From: Burkholderia pseudomultivorans
GTDB lineage: Bacteria > Pseudomonadota > Gammaproteobacteria > Burkholderiales > Burkholderiaceae
Reading direction: 5' to 3'
DNA: 39,106 nt
Assembly (NCBI RefSeq): GCF_902499075.1
Contig: NZ_CABVPP010000062.1
Coordinates: 1-39,106 of the forward strand
A program made the position numbers and the translations under genes. Shown here one piece after another: positions 23,427 to 32,569 of this stretch. Under the pieces are notes generated by a model. The model worked only from the letters and a program-made list of their open reading frames with translations, made no database searches and was not told where the DNA came from. Numbering within the stretch: position 1 is the stretch's first letter; each line of letters starts with the position of its first letter.

Positions 23427-24224
23427 TCAGCCGATCTGCACTTCTTCGCGCAGGTCGTGCCAGATGTCCTTGGAAATCTCGATGAAGCGTGCGTCGTAGC
23501 GCACCTCCGACATGACGCGCGGGCGCGGCAGGTCGATCGGATAGACGCGCTTGAGCGTCGCCGGGCGCGCGGTCAGCACGAACACGCGGTCGGCCAGCGC
23601 GATCGCTTCCTCGAGGTCGTGCGTGACGAACACGACCGACCCCTTGTTCGCGGACCACAGCTGCAGCAGCTCGTCCTGCATCAGCGTGCGCGTCTGCATG
23701 TCGAGCGCGGAGAACGGCTCGTCCATCAGCAGGATTTCCGGCTGGTTGATGAAGGTCTGCGCGAGCGCGACGCGCTTGCGCATCCCGCCCGACAGCTGGT
23801 GCGGGTAGTGCTTCGTGAACTTGTCGAGGCCGACCTTGCGGATCCATTCCTCGGCCTGCGCATACGCGACGTCCTTCGAGCGGCCGCGAAACAGCGGGCC
23901 CGCCGCGACGTTGTCGATCACGTTGCGCCACGGGAACACCGCGTCGGCCTGAAACACGAAGCCGATGCGCGGATCGATGCCGTCGACCGGGCGGCCCATC
24001 ACGCGCACTTCGCCCGACACGGGCTTGAGCAGCCCGGTGATCAGGTTCAGCGTCGTCGACTTGCCGCAGCCGGTCGGCCCGACGATCGCGATGAACTCGC
24101 CGCGCGCGACGCTCATGCTGAAGTCGCGCAGCGCGACGGTCGCCTTGCCTTCCGGCGAGATGAAGCGGCACGACACGTTGCGAAACTCGATCGCCGGTGT
24201 GCTCGGGGAGACTGCCTGATTCAT
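23427..24224 (-). CDS. ABC transporter ATP-binding protein (SsuB/TauB type)
   Basis: A 265-residue ATPase with Walker A GPTGCGKST (49-57), Q-loop near 92, signature LSGGM (144-148), Walker B ILLMDEP (164-170) and the H-loop in VTHDLEEA. This matches nitrate/sulfonate/taurine-type importers. Middle gene of the substrate-binding protein, ATPase, permease set; 115 bases separate it from the upstream gene. Confidence 0.93.
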   Translation of the reverse strand: MNQAVSPSTPAIEFRNVSCRFISPEGKATVALRDFSMSVARGEFIAIVGPTGCGKSTTLNLITGLLKPVSGEVRVMGRPVDGIDPRIGFVFQADAVFPWRNVIDNVAAGPLFRGRSKDVAYAQAEEWIRKVGLDKFTKHYPHQLSGGMRKRVALAQTFINQPEILLMDEPFSALDMQTRTLMQDELLQLWSANKGSVVFVTHDLEEAIALADRVFVLTARPATLKRVYPIDLPRPRVMSEVRYDARFIEISKDIWHDLREEVQIG

Positions 24225-24339
24225 CGCATTCGTCCTGCGGGTGAAAAGGGCGCCGCGTCGTGCGACGGCGCCGGGCCGGTCAGCCGGACCGGAACGGGGC
24301 GCGCGACGCGGCGGGATCGCCGCCGCCGGCGCGTGAGGC

Positions 24340-25344
24340 TTACTTCGCGTTCACGAAATCGTTCGTGTAGGTGCGGGCGAGGTCGATGTGCTTGCCCTTC
24401 ACCGACGGGTTGAACGCCGACAGCACCTTCAGCACCGTGGCCGGGCCGTCGGCCGGCATTTTGCCGTCGGCGGTGTACATCGGCAGCGACGCCTTCAGCG
24501 CCGATACGTACAGCGCCTTGTCCTTCTGGTAGTCGGCCGGCATCTTCGCGGCGATCTCGTCGGCGCTGTGCGTATGGATGAACTGCATCGTCTTCGCGAA
24601 CGCGTGCGCGAGCCTGGTCGCCTGCGCCTTGTGCGAGTCGGCCCACGCGGACTGCACGTACAGGCTCGCGGCCGGATAGGTGCCGCCGAGCGCGGCGCGC
24701 GTGCCGTCGACGGTGCGCATGTCGACCAGCACCTTCGCGTCGCCCATCTTCTCGAGCGCGGACACGGTCGGCTCGGTCGTCATCCCCGCGTCGATGCGGC
24801 CCTGCTTGATCGCGGCGATGAAGCTCGCGTCGGCGCCGACCGGCAGCATCGTGTACTGCGTCGACGGCACGCCGTGCTGCAGCGCGAGGTATTGCGTGAG
24901 GAAGCTGGTCGACGAGCCGAGGCCGGTCACGCCGAGCGTCTTGCCCTTCGAGTCGGCCATCGACTTGAAGGTCGGCGCGGCCTTCGTCGATACCATCTCG
25001 ACTTCGCCCGGCACCTGGCCGAACACCGCGATTGCCTTCACGTCCTTGCCCTTGCTCTGCAGGTCGATCGTGTGGTCGTAGAAGCCGACCACGCCCTGCA
25101 CGGCGCCCGCCAGCAGCTCGTTCTCCGCGTCGACGCCGGCCGGCTGCGACAGCAGCTCGACGTCGAGCCCTTCGGCCTTGAAGTAGCCGAGTTCCTGCGT
25201 GAGGCGGGCGGGCAGATAGATCAGCTTCGCGATCCCGCCGACCATGATCGTGATCTTGCCGCCGTCGTCGGCGAGGGCGGGGTGCGCGGCGAGCGCGCAG
25301 CTCAGGCTGGCTGCAACGGCGAGGGTGCGCAGAATGGGTCGCAT
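24340..25344 (-). CDS. Periplasmic substrate-binding protein (NMT1/SsuA-like)
   Basis: A 334-residue periplasmic binding protein. The signal peptide (MRPILRTLAVAASLSCALAAHPALA) is followed by the NMT1/SsuA-like fold: IPARLTQELGYFKAEGLDVEL-type helix, then GVTGLGSSTSFLTQYL and TEPTVSALEKMGDAKVLVDMRT. ATG at 25344 has GGAG eight bases upstream; an open frame to 25392 has no signal-peptide start. First gene of the transporter, two-component, porin series. Candidate ligands are small anions or aromatic acids; not resolvable here. Confidence 0.9.
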   Translation of the reverse strand: MRPILRTLAVAASLSCALAAHPALADDGGKITIMVGGIAKLIYLPARLTQELGYFKAEGLDVELLSQPAGVDAENELLAGAVQGVVGFYDHTIDLQSKGKDVKAIAVFGQVPGEVEMVSTKAAPTFKSMADSKGKTLGVTGLGSSTSFLTQYLALQHGVPSTQYTMLPVGADASFIAAIKQGRIDAGMTTEPTVSALEKMGDAKVLVDMRTVDGTRAALGGTYPAASLYVQSAWADSHKAQATRLAHAFAKTMQFIHTHSADEIAAKMPADYQKDKALYVSALKASLPMYTADGKMPADGPATVLKVLSAFNPSVKGKHIDLARTYTNDFVNAK

Positions 25345-25402
25345 CGGGTCGTCTCCGTTCGTTGTATTCGTGTGGCGCGATGCTTGCTGCATCGTCGCGA
25401 CG

Positions 25403-25430
25403 AGTATAGGGACGCGAAACCTTCCGCAAC
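25403..25430 (-). promoter_or_regulatory. Candidate promoter of the transporter operon
   Basis: Minus-strand TATACT (25403-25408) with a TTGCGG-like -35 about 15-16 bases upstream, giving a leader of ~55 bases to the substrate-binding protein. Spacing is short, so tentative. Confidence 0.4.
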
Positions 25431-25517
25431 CTTTCGCGGGGGGGTGAATCCTTTAGGGGTTTTCCAGCAATCGGGGGTCGGAGCGCGCACGGGCCGTCCG
25501 GCAAGCTGCGCGGGCGC

Positions 25518-26300
25518 CTAGCGCCACCCGACCAACACCCGCCCCATCTCGTCCAGCCCCATGTCGAACAAGCGCGACACGAACGGCACCAGGTTCGGCA
25601 CCATCAGCTGCACGAGCAACAGCCCGACCAGCATCGTCACCGGAAAGCCGATCTGGAACACGCCGATCTGCGGCGCGGCGCGATTCAGGATGCCGAGCGC
25701 GAGGTTCGCGATCAAGAGCGCCGCGACGACCGGCAGCGCAAGTAGCAGCCCCATCCCGAACACGGTCGCGCCGAACGCGGCGAGCGTGCGCCAGCCGGGC
25801 GCGTGCAGCAGCGCGGCCGATACCGGCAGCGACTGGAACGACGCGGCCAGCGCCGCGAACACCTGCAGGTGGCCGTCGACGGCGAGGAACGCGAGCATCG
25901 CGACCGCGTTCAGGAAACGGCCCATCACCGGCGTCGCGCCGCTCGAATGCGGATCGAAGAAGGTCGCGAAGCCGAGCCCCATCGACAGCCCGATGAAGTC
26001 GCCGGCCGCCTCGACGGCCGCGAACACGAGCTGCATCGTGAAGCCCATCGCCGCGCCGATCAGGAACTGCGTGACGACGATCCAGATCCCTTCCGCGGAA
26101 AACACCGTGACGGGCGGCATCGCGCCGAGCGTCGGCGCGACGATCAGCGCCATGAACGCGGCGATGCCGATCTTCACGCGCACGGGCACGGACGGGTGGC
26201 CGACCACCGGCGCCGTCGCGACGAGCGCGAGCATCCGCACGAACGGCCACAGGAAGGCCGTCAGCCAGCCGTTGAGCTGCGCGTAGGTAACCGAGAACAT
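25518..26300 (-). CDS. fliR: Flagellar export apparatus protein FliR
   Basis: A 260-residue inner-membrane component of the flagellar type III export gate (FliP5-Q4-R1 complex). Hydrophobic helices run through the length, with family stretches PFVRMLALVATAPVVGH, GDFIGLSMGLGFATFFDP and QIGFPVTMLVGL. The ATG at 26300 gives the standard length; the open frame to 26402 overlaps nothing useful and lacks membrane character. Last gene of the fliL-fliR run, 29 bases after fliQ. No clear terminator was found in 25345-25517. Confidence 0.93.
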   Translation of the reverse strand: MFSVTYAQLNGWLTAFLWPFVRMLALVATAPVVGHPSVPVRVKIGIAAFMALIVAPTLGAMPPVTVFSAEGIWIVVTQFLIGAAMGFTMQLVFAAVEAAGDFIGLSMGLGFATFFDPHSSGATPVMGRFLNAVAMLAFLAVDGHLQVFAALAASFQSLPVSAALLHAPGWRTLAAFGATVFGMGLLLALPVVAALLIANLALGILNRAAPQIGVFQIGFPVTMLVGLLLVQLMVPNLVPFVSRLFDMGLDEMGRVLVGWR

Positions 26301-26329
26301 GGCGGAAGCAGCAAGGTCGAACGCGCCGC

Positions 26330-26602
26330 TCAGCCGGCGCCGAGCGTCGCGACGTGCAGCAGCGTCTGCCGCAGGTAGTCGAGCATCGTCGTCAGCATCC
26401 ACGGGCCGGCGATCACCAGCGTCGCGGCGACCGCGAGCAGCTTCGGGATGAACGACAGCGTCGCCTCGTTGATCTGCGTCGCGGCCTGGAACAGGCTCAC
26501 GACGAGGCCGACCGCGAGCGCGACCAGCAGCAGCGGGGCGGCGAGCAGCAGGCCGACCATCATCGCCTGGTGCGCGAGCGTCATCACTTGTTCGGGCGTC
26601 AT
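26330..26602 (-). CDS. fliQ: Flagellar export apparatus protein FliQ
   Basis: A 90-residue protein with two transmembrane helices (about 14-38 and 50-75) starting MTPEQVMTLAHQA, the usual FliQ pattern; VSLFQAATQINEATLSFIPK is diagnostic. Four copies join FliP and FliR in the export gate. It is hidden within a longer open frame; the ATG at 26602, 17 bases after the fliP stop, gives the correct length. Confidence 0.95.
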   Translation of the reverse strand: MTPEQVMTLAHQAMMVGLLLAAPLLLVALAVGLVVSLFQAATQINEATLSFIPKLLAVAATLVIAGPWMLTTMLDYLRQTLLHVATLGAG

Positions 26603-26619
26603 CGCGGGGCCTCCGTCGC

Positions 26620-27381
26620 TTACGTGAAACTCTGCGCGAGCGAGCCGATCAGCAGCTGCCAGCCGTCGACCAGCACGAACAGCATCAGCTTGAACGGCAG
26701 CGACACGGTGGACGGCGACACCATCATCATCCCCATCGACATCAGCACGCTCGCGACGACCATGTCGATGATCAGGAACGGGATGAAGATCGTGAAGCCG
26801 ATCTGGAAGCCCGTCTTCAGCTCGCTCGTGACGAACGCGGGCACCAGCAGCGACAGCGGCACGTCCTCGGGGCCCTGCATCGGCGCGGCCTTCGAGATCT
26901 TCGCGAACAGCGCGAGATCGGTCTCGCGGGTCTGCTTCAGCATGAAGCCCTTGAACGGCGCGAGCCCACGCTGCACGGCCTGCTCCATCGGCACGGTGCC
27001 GTCGGAGAACGGCTTGTAGCCGTCGGTGTACGCGCGGTCGAGCACCGGCGACATCACGAAGAAGGTGAGGAACAGCGCGAGGCCGACGAGCACCTGGTTC
27101 GGCGGCGTCGTCGCGGTGCCGAGCGCCTGGCGCAGCAGCGACAGCACGATGATGATGCGCGTGAAGCTCGTCATCATCAGCACCATCGCCGGCAGGAACG
27201 ACAGCATCGTGAGCAGCAGCATCGTCTGCACGCTCAGCGAATACGTGGTGCCGCCGTGCGGGCCCGGGCTCGCGTTGAACGCGGGCAGGCCGGCCGCCTG
27301 CGCGCACGCGAGCGCAGGGGCGAGGCCGAGGATCAGCGCGGGCGCGAAGCGCGCCGCGCGGCGCAGGAAAGCGTGGTTCAT
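26620..27381 (-). CDS. fliP: Flagellar export apparatus protein FliP
   Basis: A 253-residue core protein of the flagellar type III gate. It carries the cleavable signal peptide typical of FliP (ending ACAQA, ~residue 29), then helices with the FliP signatures [36 protein letters not shown] and [24 protein letters not shown]. Starts 42 bases after fliO. Confidence 0.96.
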   Translation of the reverse strand: MNHAFLRRAARFAPALILGLAPALACAQAAGLPAFNASPGPHGGTTYSLSVQTMLLLTMLSFLPAMVLMMTSFTRIIIVLSLLRQALGTATTPPNQVLVGLALFLTFFVMSPVLDRAYTDGYKPFSDGTVPMEQAVQRGLAPFKGFMLKQTRETDLALFAKISKAAPMQGPEDVPLSLLVPAFVTSELKTGFQIGFTIFIPFLIIDMVVASVLMSMGMMMVSPSTVSLPFKLMLFVLVDGWQLLIGSLAQSFT

Positions 27382-27423
27382 CGGGTTACGGCAGAAAGAG
27401 GGAAGGGCGACGGCGCGCGCATG

Positions 27424-28005
27424 TCAGCGCTCCTTGCCGCGCCCGAGGCGCTTCGCGGCTTCGCCGGCGAGCGCGTCGCGAAAGCGCGCGCCGAACGACG
27501 CGCCGTTGGCGGACAGCTCGCCGCTGCCCGGCGCAGCGCGTCCGGACGGCGCGGCACCGGCGGGTGCATCCACCGGCGCGACCGCCGCGGAACCGGCCGG
27601 CAGCGTATGCAGCAGCCGCACGTTGCCGGGCGCGACGCCGAGCACGAGCCACGTATCGCCGATCTCGACGATCGTCGCGCGCTCCTTCGCGCCGACCGCG
27701 ACGCTCGACACGAGCTTCAGCGGGCCGCCGCGGCGCGCGGGCTGGAAGCCGATGCGGCGCGCGAGCCACGCGCAGCCGAACACGAGACCGATCACGACCG
27801 CGAGCCCGACGAGCGTCTGCAGCACCGCGCCGACGCCGAGCGACGGCGCGGCCGAACCGACCACCACGCCCGACGCGATCGCGCCGGCGTGATTGACCGC
27901 GTTCATGTCCGCGGCGACGGCCGGCGCAGCGGCGAGCGACGCGACGACGGCAGCAGCAGCCGCGCATGCGACACGCGCACGGCGGCCGGACCCCGCCCGT
28001 TTCAT
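27424..28005 (-). CDS. fliO: Flagellar biosynthesis protein FliO
   Basis: A 193-residue membrane protein: N-terminal signal-like helix (13-32), a transmembrane helix at about 58-84 (VGAVLQTLVGLAVVIGLVFGCAWLARR), and a cytoplasmic domain with the FliO pattern LKLVSSVAVGAKERATIVEIGDTWLVLGV. FliO helps FliP assemble. The Ala/Pro/Gly-rich tail is variable in the family. Its start overlaps the fliN stop by four bases. Confidence 0.92.
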   Translation of the reverse strand: MKRAGSGRRARVACAAAAAVVASLAAAPAVAADMNAVNHAGAIASGVVVGSAAPSLGVGAVLQTLVGLAVVIGLVFGCAWLARRIGFQPARRGGPLKLVSSVAVGAKERATIVEIGDTWLVLGVAPGNVRLLHTLPAGSAAVAPVDAPAGAAPSGRAAPGSGELSANGASFGARFRDALAGEAAKRLGRGKER

Positions 28006-28481
28006 CGGTTCAGCTTCCGGATGCGCTCGGCCGGCGTGATGATGTCGGTCAGCCGGATCCCGAACTTGTCGTTGACGACCACGACTTCGCCCTGCGCGAT
28101 CAGGCAGCCGTTGACGAGCACGTCCATCGGCTCGCCGGCCAGGCCGTCGAGCTCGACGACCGAGCCCTGCGCGAGCTGCAGCAGGTTGCGGATCGCGATC
28201 TTCGTGCGGCCGAGTTCCACGGTCATCTTGACCGGGATGTCGAGAATCATCTCGATGTCGTTGTGCGTCGAGCTCGCCGCGGCCTTCGACAGCGGCTGGA
28301 ACACGCCGGCGCCGGTCGCGCCCGGCTGCACCGGCTGCTGGTTCTGCTCGGCGAGCGCGGCGGCCCAGTCGTCCATCGGATCGGCCTCGGCCGCCGGTGC
28401 GGCCGCGGAGTCCGCCAGCGCCGCGTCGGCGATCGCCTGCGGGTCGAGTTCGGGCGTCGGGTTCAGCTCACTCATATCCAC
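28002..28481 (-). CDS. fliN: Flagellar motor switch protein FliN
   Basis: A 159-residue C-ring protein. The first ~75 residues are an Ala/Pro/Gln-rich linker, then the SpoA-type domain: ILDIPVKMTVELGRTKIAIRNLLQLAQGSVVELDGLAGEPMDVLVNGCLIAQGEVVVVNDKFGIRLTDI. It forms the lower ring with FliM and binds export components. Overlaps the fliM 3' end by 14 bases. Confidence 0.95.
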   Translation of the reverse strand: MDMSELNPTPELDPQAIADAALADSAAAPAAEADPMDDWAAALAEQNQQPVQPGATGAGVFQPLSKAAASSTHNDIEMILDIPVKMTVELGRTKIAIRNLLQLAQGSVVELDGLAGEPMDVLVNGCLIAQGEVVVVNDKFGIRLTDIITPAERIRKLNR

Positions 28482-29466
28482 CTTCCTTCATCGTGTCGCT
28501 CGCGCTGATCATCTTCTGCACGCGCAACGCATATTGACCATTGAAAATCCCGTAGCCGCATTCCATCACCGGCACGCCGTCGACCTTCGCGGTGATCGTG
28601 TCGGCGATCTCGAGCGGCAGCACGTCGCCCGCGCGCAGGTTCAGGATCTTCTCGAAGGTCGTCGGGATCTCGGCGAGATCCGCGCTCAGCTCGACCTCGG
28701 CGGCCTGTACCTGCTGCGACAGCACGCGCACCCAGCGGCGGTCGACTTCGAGCGCCTCGCCCTGGATCGGCGAGCTCAGCACGTCGCGGATCGGCTCGAT
28801 CATCGAGTACGGCATGCAGATGTGCAGCGTGCCGCCGGTCGGCCCGAACTCGATCGAGAACTGCGTGACGATCACGATCTCGTTCGGCGTCGCGACGTTC
28901 GCGAACTGCGTGTGCATCTCCGAGCGCACGAACTCGAACTGCAGCGGCCGCACGCTCTTCCATGCGGTCGTGTAGTGCTCGAACACGAGGTTCAGCAGCC
29001 GGCCGATGATGCGCTGCTCGGTAGCCGTGAAGTCGCGGCCCTCGACGCGCGTATGAAAGCGCCCGTCGCCGCCGAACAGGTTGTCGACCACGAAGAACAC
29101 GAGGTTCGGGTCGAACACGAACAGCGACGTGCCGCGCAGCGGCTTCACGTGCACCAGGTTCAGGTTGGTCGGGATCGGCAGGTTGCGGGTGAACTCGCTG
29201 TACTTCAGCACCTTCACCTGGCTGACGGAGATTTCCGCCGTGCGCCGCATGAAGTTGAAGATGCCGATCCGCAGCAGCCGCGCGAAGCGGTCGTTGATGA
29301 TCTCGAGGCCGGGCATCCGGCCGCGGACGATCCGCTCCTGCGTCGCGATGTTGTACGGACGGACGCCCGACGTGTCGCGCTCTTCGTCGACCGCGTCGGT
29401 TTCGCCCGTGACGCCCTTGAGGAGTGCATCGACCTCCTCCTGGGACATGAATTCTTCGTGGCCCAT
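28468..29466 (-). CDS. fliM: Flagellar motor switch protein FliM
   Basis: A 332-residue C-ring protein with the N-terminal CheY-P binding peptide (MSQEEVDALLKGV), the CheC-like middle domain (including the GGDG segment in NLFGGDGRFHTRVEGRDFTATE) and a C-terminal SpoA domain. It sets rotation direction. AAAGGAG precedes the ATG; it starts 22 bases after fliL. Confidence 0.96.
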   Translation of the reverse strand: MGHEEFMSQEEVDALLKGVTGETDAVDEERDTSGVRPYNIATQERIVRGRMPGLEIINDRFARLLRIGIFNFMRRTAEISVSQVKVLKYSEFTRNLPIPTNLNLVHVKPLRGTSLFVFDPNLVFFVVDNLFGGDGRFHTRVEGRDFTATEQRIIGRLLNLVFEHYTTAWKSVRPLQFEFVRSEMHTQFANVATPNEIVIVTQFSIEFGPTGGTLHICMPYSMIEPIRDVLSSPIQGEALEVDRRWVRVLSQQVQAAEVELSADLAEIPTTFEKILNLRAGDVLPLEIADTITAKVDGVPVMECGYGIFNGQYALRVQKMISASDTMKEGGYE

Positions 29467-29488
29467 GCGCGCTCCTTTCGCGGCCGCG

Positions 29489-29992
29489 TTACTGGACGAC
29501 GAACTCGGTAAACAGCACGTCGTCGACCTTCGCGCGCTGATTGCCCGGCTGCGTCGGCTGCTCGATCAGGTCGCGCAGCTGCTGCGCGAGCGCGCGCTTG
29601 CCGTCCGGCGTCGCGATTTCCTCGGGATGCTTGTTCGACAGCGCGAGCAGGACCCGGCTGCGGATCTCCGGCATGCGCGCGGTCAGCTGCTCCTGCGCCT
29701 TCGGGTCGGTCAGCTTCAGCGACAGGCCGACGCGCAGGTAATGCTGGACGCCGTCGTCCGACTGCAGGTTCACGGTCAGCGGATCGAGCGGGAAGAACAC
29801 CGGCGCGGCCAGCGGCGGCGGCTCGGCCGGCGCACCCGCATGAGACGCGCCCTGCTTGTTCAGGAACACGTACATGCCGGCCGCGGCAGCCGCGGCCGCG
29901 CCCAGCGCGATGACGGCGATCAGCGCGATGCGCTTGAACTTGCCGGACGATGCCGGCTTGTCGGCGGACGGATTTGCGGTCGTGGAGGCCAT
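29489..29992 (-). CDS. fliL: Flagellar basal body-associated protein FliL
   Basis: A 167-residue single-pass inner-membrane protein: cytoplasmic N-tail, transmembrane helix at about 22-43 (IALIAVIALGAAAAAAAGMYVFL) and a periplasmic SPFH-like domain with FFPLDPLTVNLQSDDGVQHYLRVGLSLKL. FliL rings surround the stator. ATG at 29992 chosen over the upstream start at 30025, which adds only a His-rich stretch. First gene of the fliLMNOPQR operon; 29993-30237 holds its leader, with a short TCAGCCG/CGGCTGA hairpin near 30080-30105 and no clear promoter. Confidence 0.93.
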   Translation of the reverse strand: MASTTANPSADKPASSGKFKRIALIAVIALGAAAAAAAGMYVFLNKQGASHAGAPAEPPPLAAPVFFPLDPLTVNLQSDDGVQHYLRVGLSLKLTDPKAQEQLTARMPEIRSRVLLALSNKHPEEIATPDGKRALAQQLRDLIEQPTQPGNQRAKVDDVLFTEFVVQ

Positions 29993-30237
29993 GTGAATGC
30001 GTGCGTGATGTCTCGTAGCATGCATTGTTCGGCATCCGGGCCGCGCCCGATGGGCGGAAAAGAGGGGGGATTTGCGGCTATCTCAGCCGATTGTCGGGCG
30101 GCTGAAGGGTCGATGCAGGGAGACGGGGATGGATGCGCGACACGCCGGGGCGTTGCGCGGTGTGATCGCGACCGGGCCCGGACGGCGGCGCGGCACGGCG
30201 AACGCGGCGGCTGAGGTGCCGCCCCGCCGCGCGCGGG

Positions 30238-30960
30238 TCAGATCGGCAGCAGCGTCAGCAGCGGCGCGATCAGCACCATCGCGACGCCCGCGATCATCAT
30301 CGTCAGGCTCGACACGACGCCTTCCTCGCTGCCGATCTCGCGCGCCTTCGCGGTGCCCACGCCGTGCGCGGCCGCGCCGAACAGCGCGCCGCGCGCGAGC
30401 CGCGTGCGCATCGGCACGAGCGCGAGCACGAACTCGCCGAGCAGCATCCCGCAGATCCCGGTCGCGATCACGAACAGCGCGGTGAGATCCTTCGGCGCAT
30501 GGATCTTGTCGCACACGGCGAGCGCGAACGGCGTCGACACCGAGCGCGTCATCAGCGAGCGCTGCAGGTCCGGCGACAGGTGCAGCAGCTTCGCGAGCAG
30601 CAGCGACCCGCACACGCCCGCGCCGATCCCGACCGCGACGCCGACCGACAGCGACAGCCAGTGCCGGCGGATCAGCTCGCGATACTCGTAGATCGGCACC
30701 GCGAACGCGATCGTCGCGGGGCCGAGCAGCCACATCAGCCAGCGCGTATCGCGGAAGTAGACCGAATACGGGATGCCGGTCAGCAACACGAGCAGCACCA
30801 GCACGCCCGGCACGAACACGAGCGGCGAGAACAGCAGCGTCTTCCGGTACGCGTAGAGGCGCTTCGACGCGAAGTACAGCACGACCGTCAGCACGAAGCA
30901 GCCGAAGGAAATCGCGGCGTTCGCCTGATCGGCGAACAGGTTCGACAGCGCGGCAAGCAT
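30238..30960 (-). CDS. lrgB: LrgB/CidB family membrane protein
   Basis: A 240-residue polytopic inner-membrane protein of the LrgB family, with signature stretches in IPYSVYFRDTRWLMWLLGPATIAFAVPIYE, RSVSTPFALAVC and AAHGVGTAKAREIGSEEGVVSSL. Partner of LrgA; the pair is known as murein-hydrolase modulators and, in some bacteria, pyruvate or glycolate transporters. The ATG at 30960 starts 34 bases after lrgA. Which role applies here is unknown. Confidence 0.93.
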   Translation of the reverse strand: MLAALSNLFADQANAAISFGCFVLTVVLYFASKRLYAYRKTLLFSPLVFVPGVLVLLVLLTGIPYSVYFRDTRWLMWLLGPATIAFAVPIYEYRELIRRHWLSLSVGVAVGIGAGVCGSLLLAKLLHLSPDLQRSLMTRSVSTPFALAVCDKIHAPKDLTALFVIATGICGMLLGEFVLALVPMRTRLARGALFGAAAHGVGTAKAREIGSEEGVVSSLTMMIAGVAMVLIAPLLTLLPI

Positions 30961-30994
30961 GACAGGCTCCGGTGCGGTTCGGGGAGCGCGGCGC

Positions 30995-31453
30995 TCAGGC
31001 GCGCGCGCGGCGGCGTTCGGCATACACGCGCTGCACCGCGAGCCGGCGTTCGAGCTTCGCGGCGAGATCGACCGCGACGGCCACCGCGACCATCACGAAC
31101 GCGGTGCCGGCGAGCATCACCAGCGCGATGCGCCAGCCGTCCTCGCGGAACAGCCCGCCGTACTGAACGGCCGCGACGGCCGCCGGCACGAAGAACAGCA
31201 GCATGTCGGACAGCAGCCAGTTCGCGCCGTCCTTCACCCACGCGGGCGCGACGCGGCCCGAGAACAGCAGCACGAGGAGCACCGCGAGGCCGATCACGCC
31301 GGACGGGATCGGCAGCCCGACCTGCCGCACGGCCCAGTCGACCGCCATCCACAGCGCGCCGAGCGCGGCGGCCTGCAGCGCGATGCGCGCGGTACGGGCG
31401 ATACCGGTCGAAACGGCGGCGCGGGCGGCGGCAGTGGCGATCGGCTTGTTCAT
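30995..31453 (-). CDS. lrgA: LrgA/CidA family holin-like membrane protein
   Basis: A 152-residue membrane protein of the LrgA/CidA family with about four helices and the typical LPIPSGVIGLAVLLVLLFSGRVAPAWVKDGANWLL segment. Works with LrgB. The ATG at 31453 has GGAG seven bases ahead; the longer frame to 31507 covers the promoter. Divergent from a LysR regulator, which is the normal arrangement for cidAB/lrgAB controlled by a CidR-like protein. Confidence 0.9.
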   Translation of the reverse strand: MNKPIATAAARAAVSTGIARTARIALQAAALGALWMAVDWAVRQVGLPIPSGVIGLAVLLVLLFSGRVAPAWVKDGANWLLSDMLLFFVPAAVAAVQYGGLFREDGWRIALVMLAGTAFVMVAVAVAVDLAAKLERRLAVQRVYAERRRARA

Positions 31454-31489
31454 GGCGAGGCTCCATACAGATATTTCTTCAATGGCGCA

Positions 31490-31542
31490 AGTATAGGTTT
31501 CCCCCATCTATAAATAAAATGACTTGTCTCTATTCTTGTCAT
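31490..31542. promoter_or_regulatory. lrgA promoter and candidate LysR operator
   Basis: Minus-strand promoter TTTATT (31513-31518), 17 bases, TATACT (31490-31495) fits lrgA. Overlapping its -35 is the inverted repeat ATGAC (31519-31523) / GTCAT (31538-31542), and TTCC-N5-GGAA follows at 31542-31554. This AT-rich intergenic block is where a LysR regulator would bind between divergent genes. Confidence 0.55.
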
Positions 31543-31591
31543 TCCAATTCGGAATTTTTGTAAGTCGCTGCACCAATCTGGGGAGTCGTCG

Positions 31592-32518
31592 ATGGAATTG
31601 CGCGCGCTGCGGTACTTCGTCGAGGTGGTTCGTCAGCAGAGCTTCACGGCGGCGGCCGACCGGCTGTTCGTCACGCAGCCGACCATCAGCAAGATGGTGA
31701 AGGCGCTCGAGGACGAGGTCGGTTCGCCGCTGCTGCTGCGCGACGGCCGGCAGATGGTGCTCACCGACGCCGGGCGGATCGTGTTCCAGCGCGGCCAGGA
31801 CGTGCTCGCCGCGCAGGCGCAGCTGCAGTCGGAGCTGAACGATCTCGGCACGCTCGGGCGCGGCGAGCTGACGATCGGCATTCCGCCGCTCGGCGGGTCG
31901 CTGTTCACGCCGATCATCGCCGCGTACAAGCAGCGCTATCCGAACATCGAGCTGAAGCTGTTCGAGCAGGGCGCGCGGATGATCGAGGCGGCGCTGACGT
32001 CGGGCGAGCTGGAACTGGGCGGCCTGCTGGAGCCGGTCGATCCCGGCACCTTCGAGCGGCTGCCGATGGTGCGCGCGCCGCTGTGGCTGGTCGCGCCGCG
32101 CGAGTCGCGCTGGGAGGACCACGCGGCCGTGCCGCTCGCCGATCTCGCGCGCGAGTCGTTCGTGTTCTACGCGGAAAGCCTCGCGCTGCACGACGCGGTA
32201 CTCGACGCGTGCCGGCAGGCCGGCTTCACGCCGTCGATCGTGAGCCGCAGCGGCCACTGGGATTTCATGGCCGCGCTCGTGCATGCGGGCGTCGGCATCG
32301 CGCTGCTGCCCGAACCGTACTGCCGGCGGCTCGATGCGGGGCAGTTCACGTGCCGCCCGATCGTCGAACCCGAGATCACCTGGGCGATCGCGCTCGGCTG
32401 GCTGAAGAAGGGCTATCTGTCGCACGCGGCGCGCGCGTGGCTCGAGGTCGCGCGCGCGACGCTGCCGGTCGCGCCCGGCGACGATCTCGCGTTCGGCGGG
32501 TTGCGGGCGAGAGAATAG
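31592..32518 (+). CDS. LysR-family regulator, CidR-like
   Basis: A 308-residue LysR regulator: N-terminal winged helix (MELRALRYFVEVVRQQSFTAAADRLFVTQPTISKMVKALEDEVG), linker helix to about 90, and a substrate-binding effector domain ending in GYLSHAARAWLEVAR. GGGGAG lies upstream of the ATG. Divergent from lrgAB, which it most likely activates in response to a small acid such as acetate or pyruvate, by analogy with CidR. Converges on the efflux gene with 51 bases between stops. Confidence 0.92.
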   Translation: MELRALRYFVEVVRQQSFTAAADRLFVTQPTISKMVKALEDEVGSPLLLRDGRQMVLTDAGRIVFQRGQDVLAAQAQLQSELNDLGTLGRGELTIGIPPLGGSLFTPIIAAYKQRYPNIELKLFEQGARMIEAALTSGELELGGLLEPVDPGTFERLPMVRAPLWLVAPRESRWEDHAAVPLADLARESFVFYAESLALHDAVLDACRQAGFTPSIVSRSGHWDFMAALVHAGVGIALLPEPYCRRLDAGQFTCRPIVEPEITWAIALGWLKKGYLSHAARAWLEVARATLPVAPGDDLAFGGLRARE

Positions 32519-32569
32519 AAGCGGGTGCGGCCGCGGTCGACGCGAAAGCCGGCCGCCGCCCGCCCGCGC

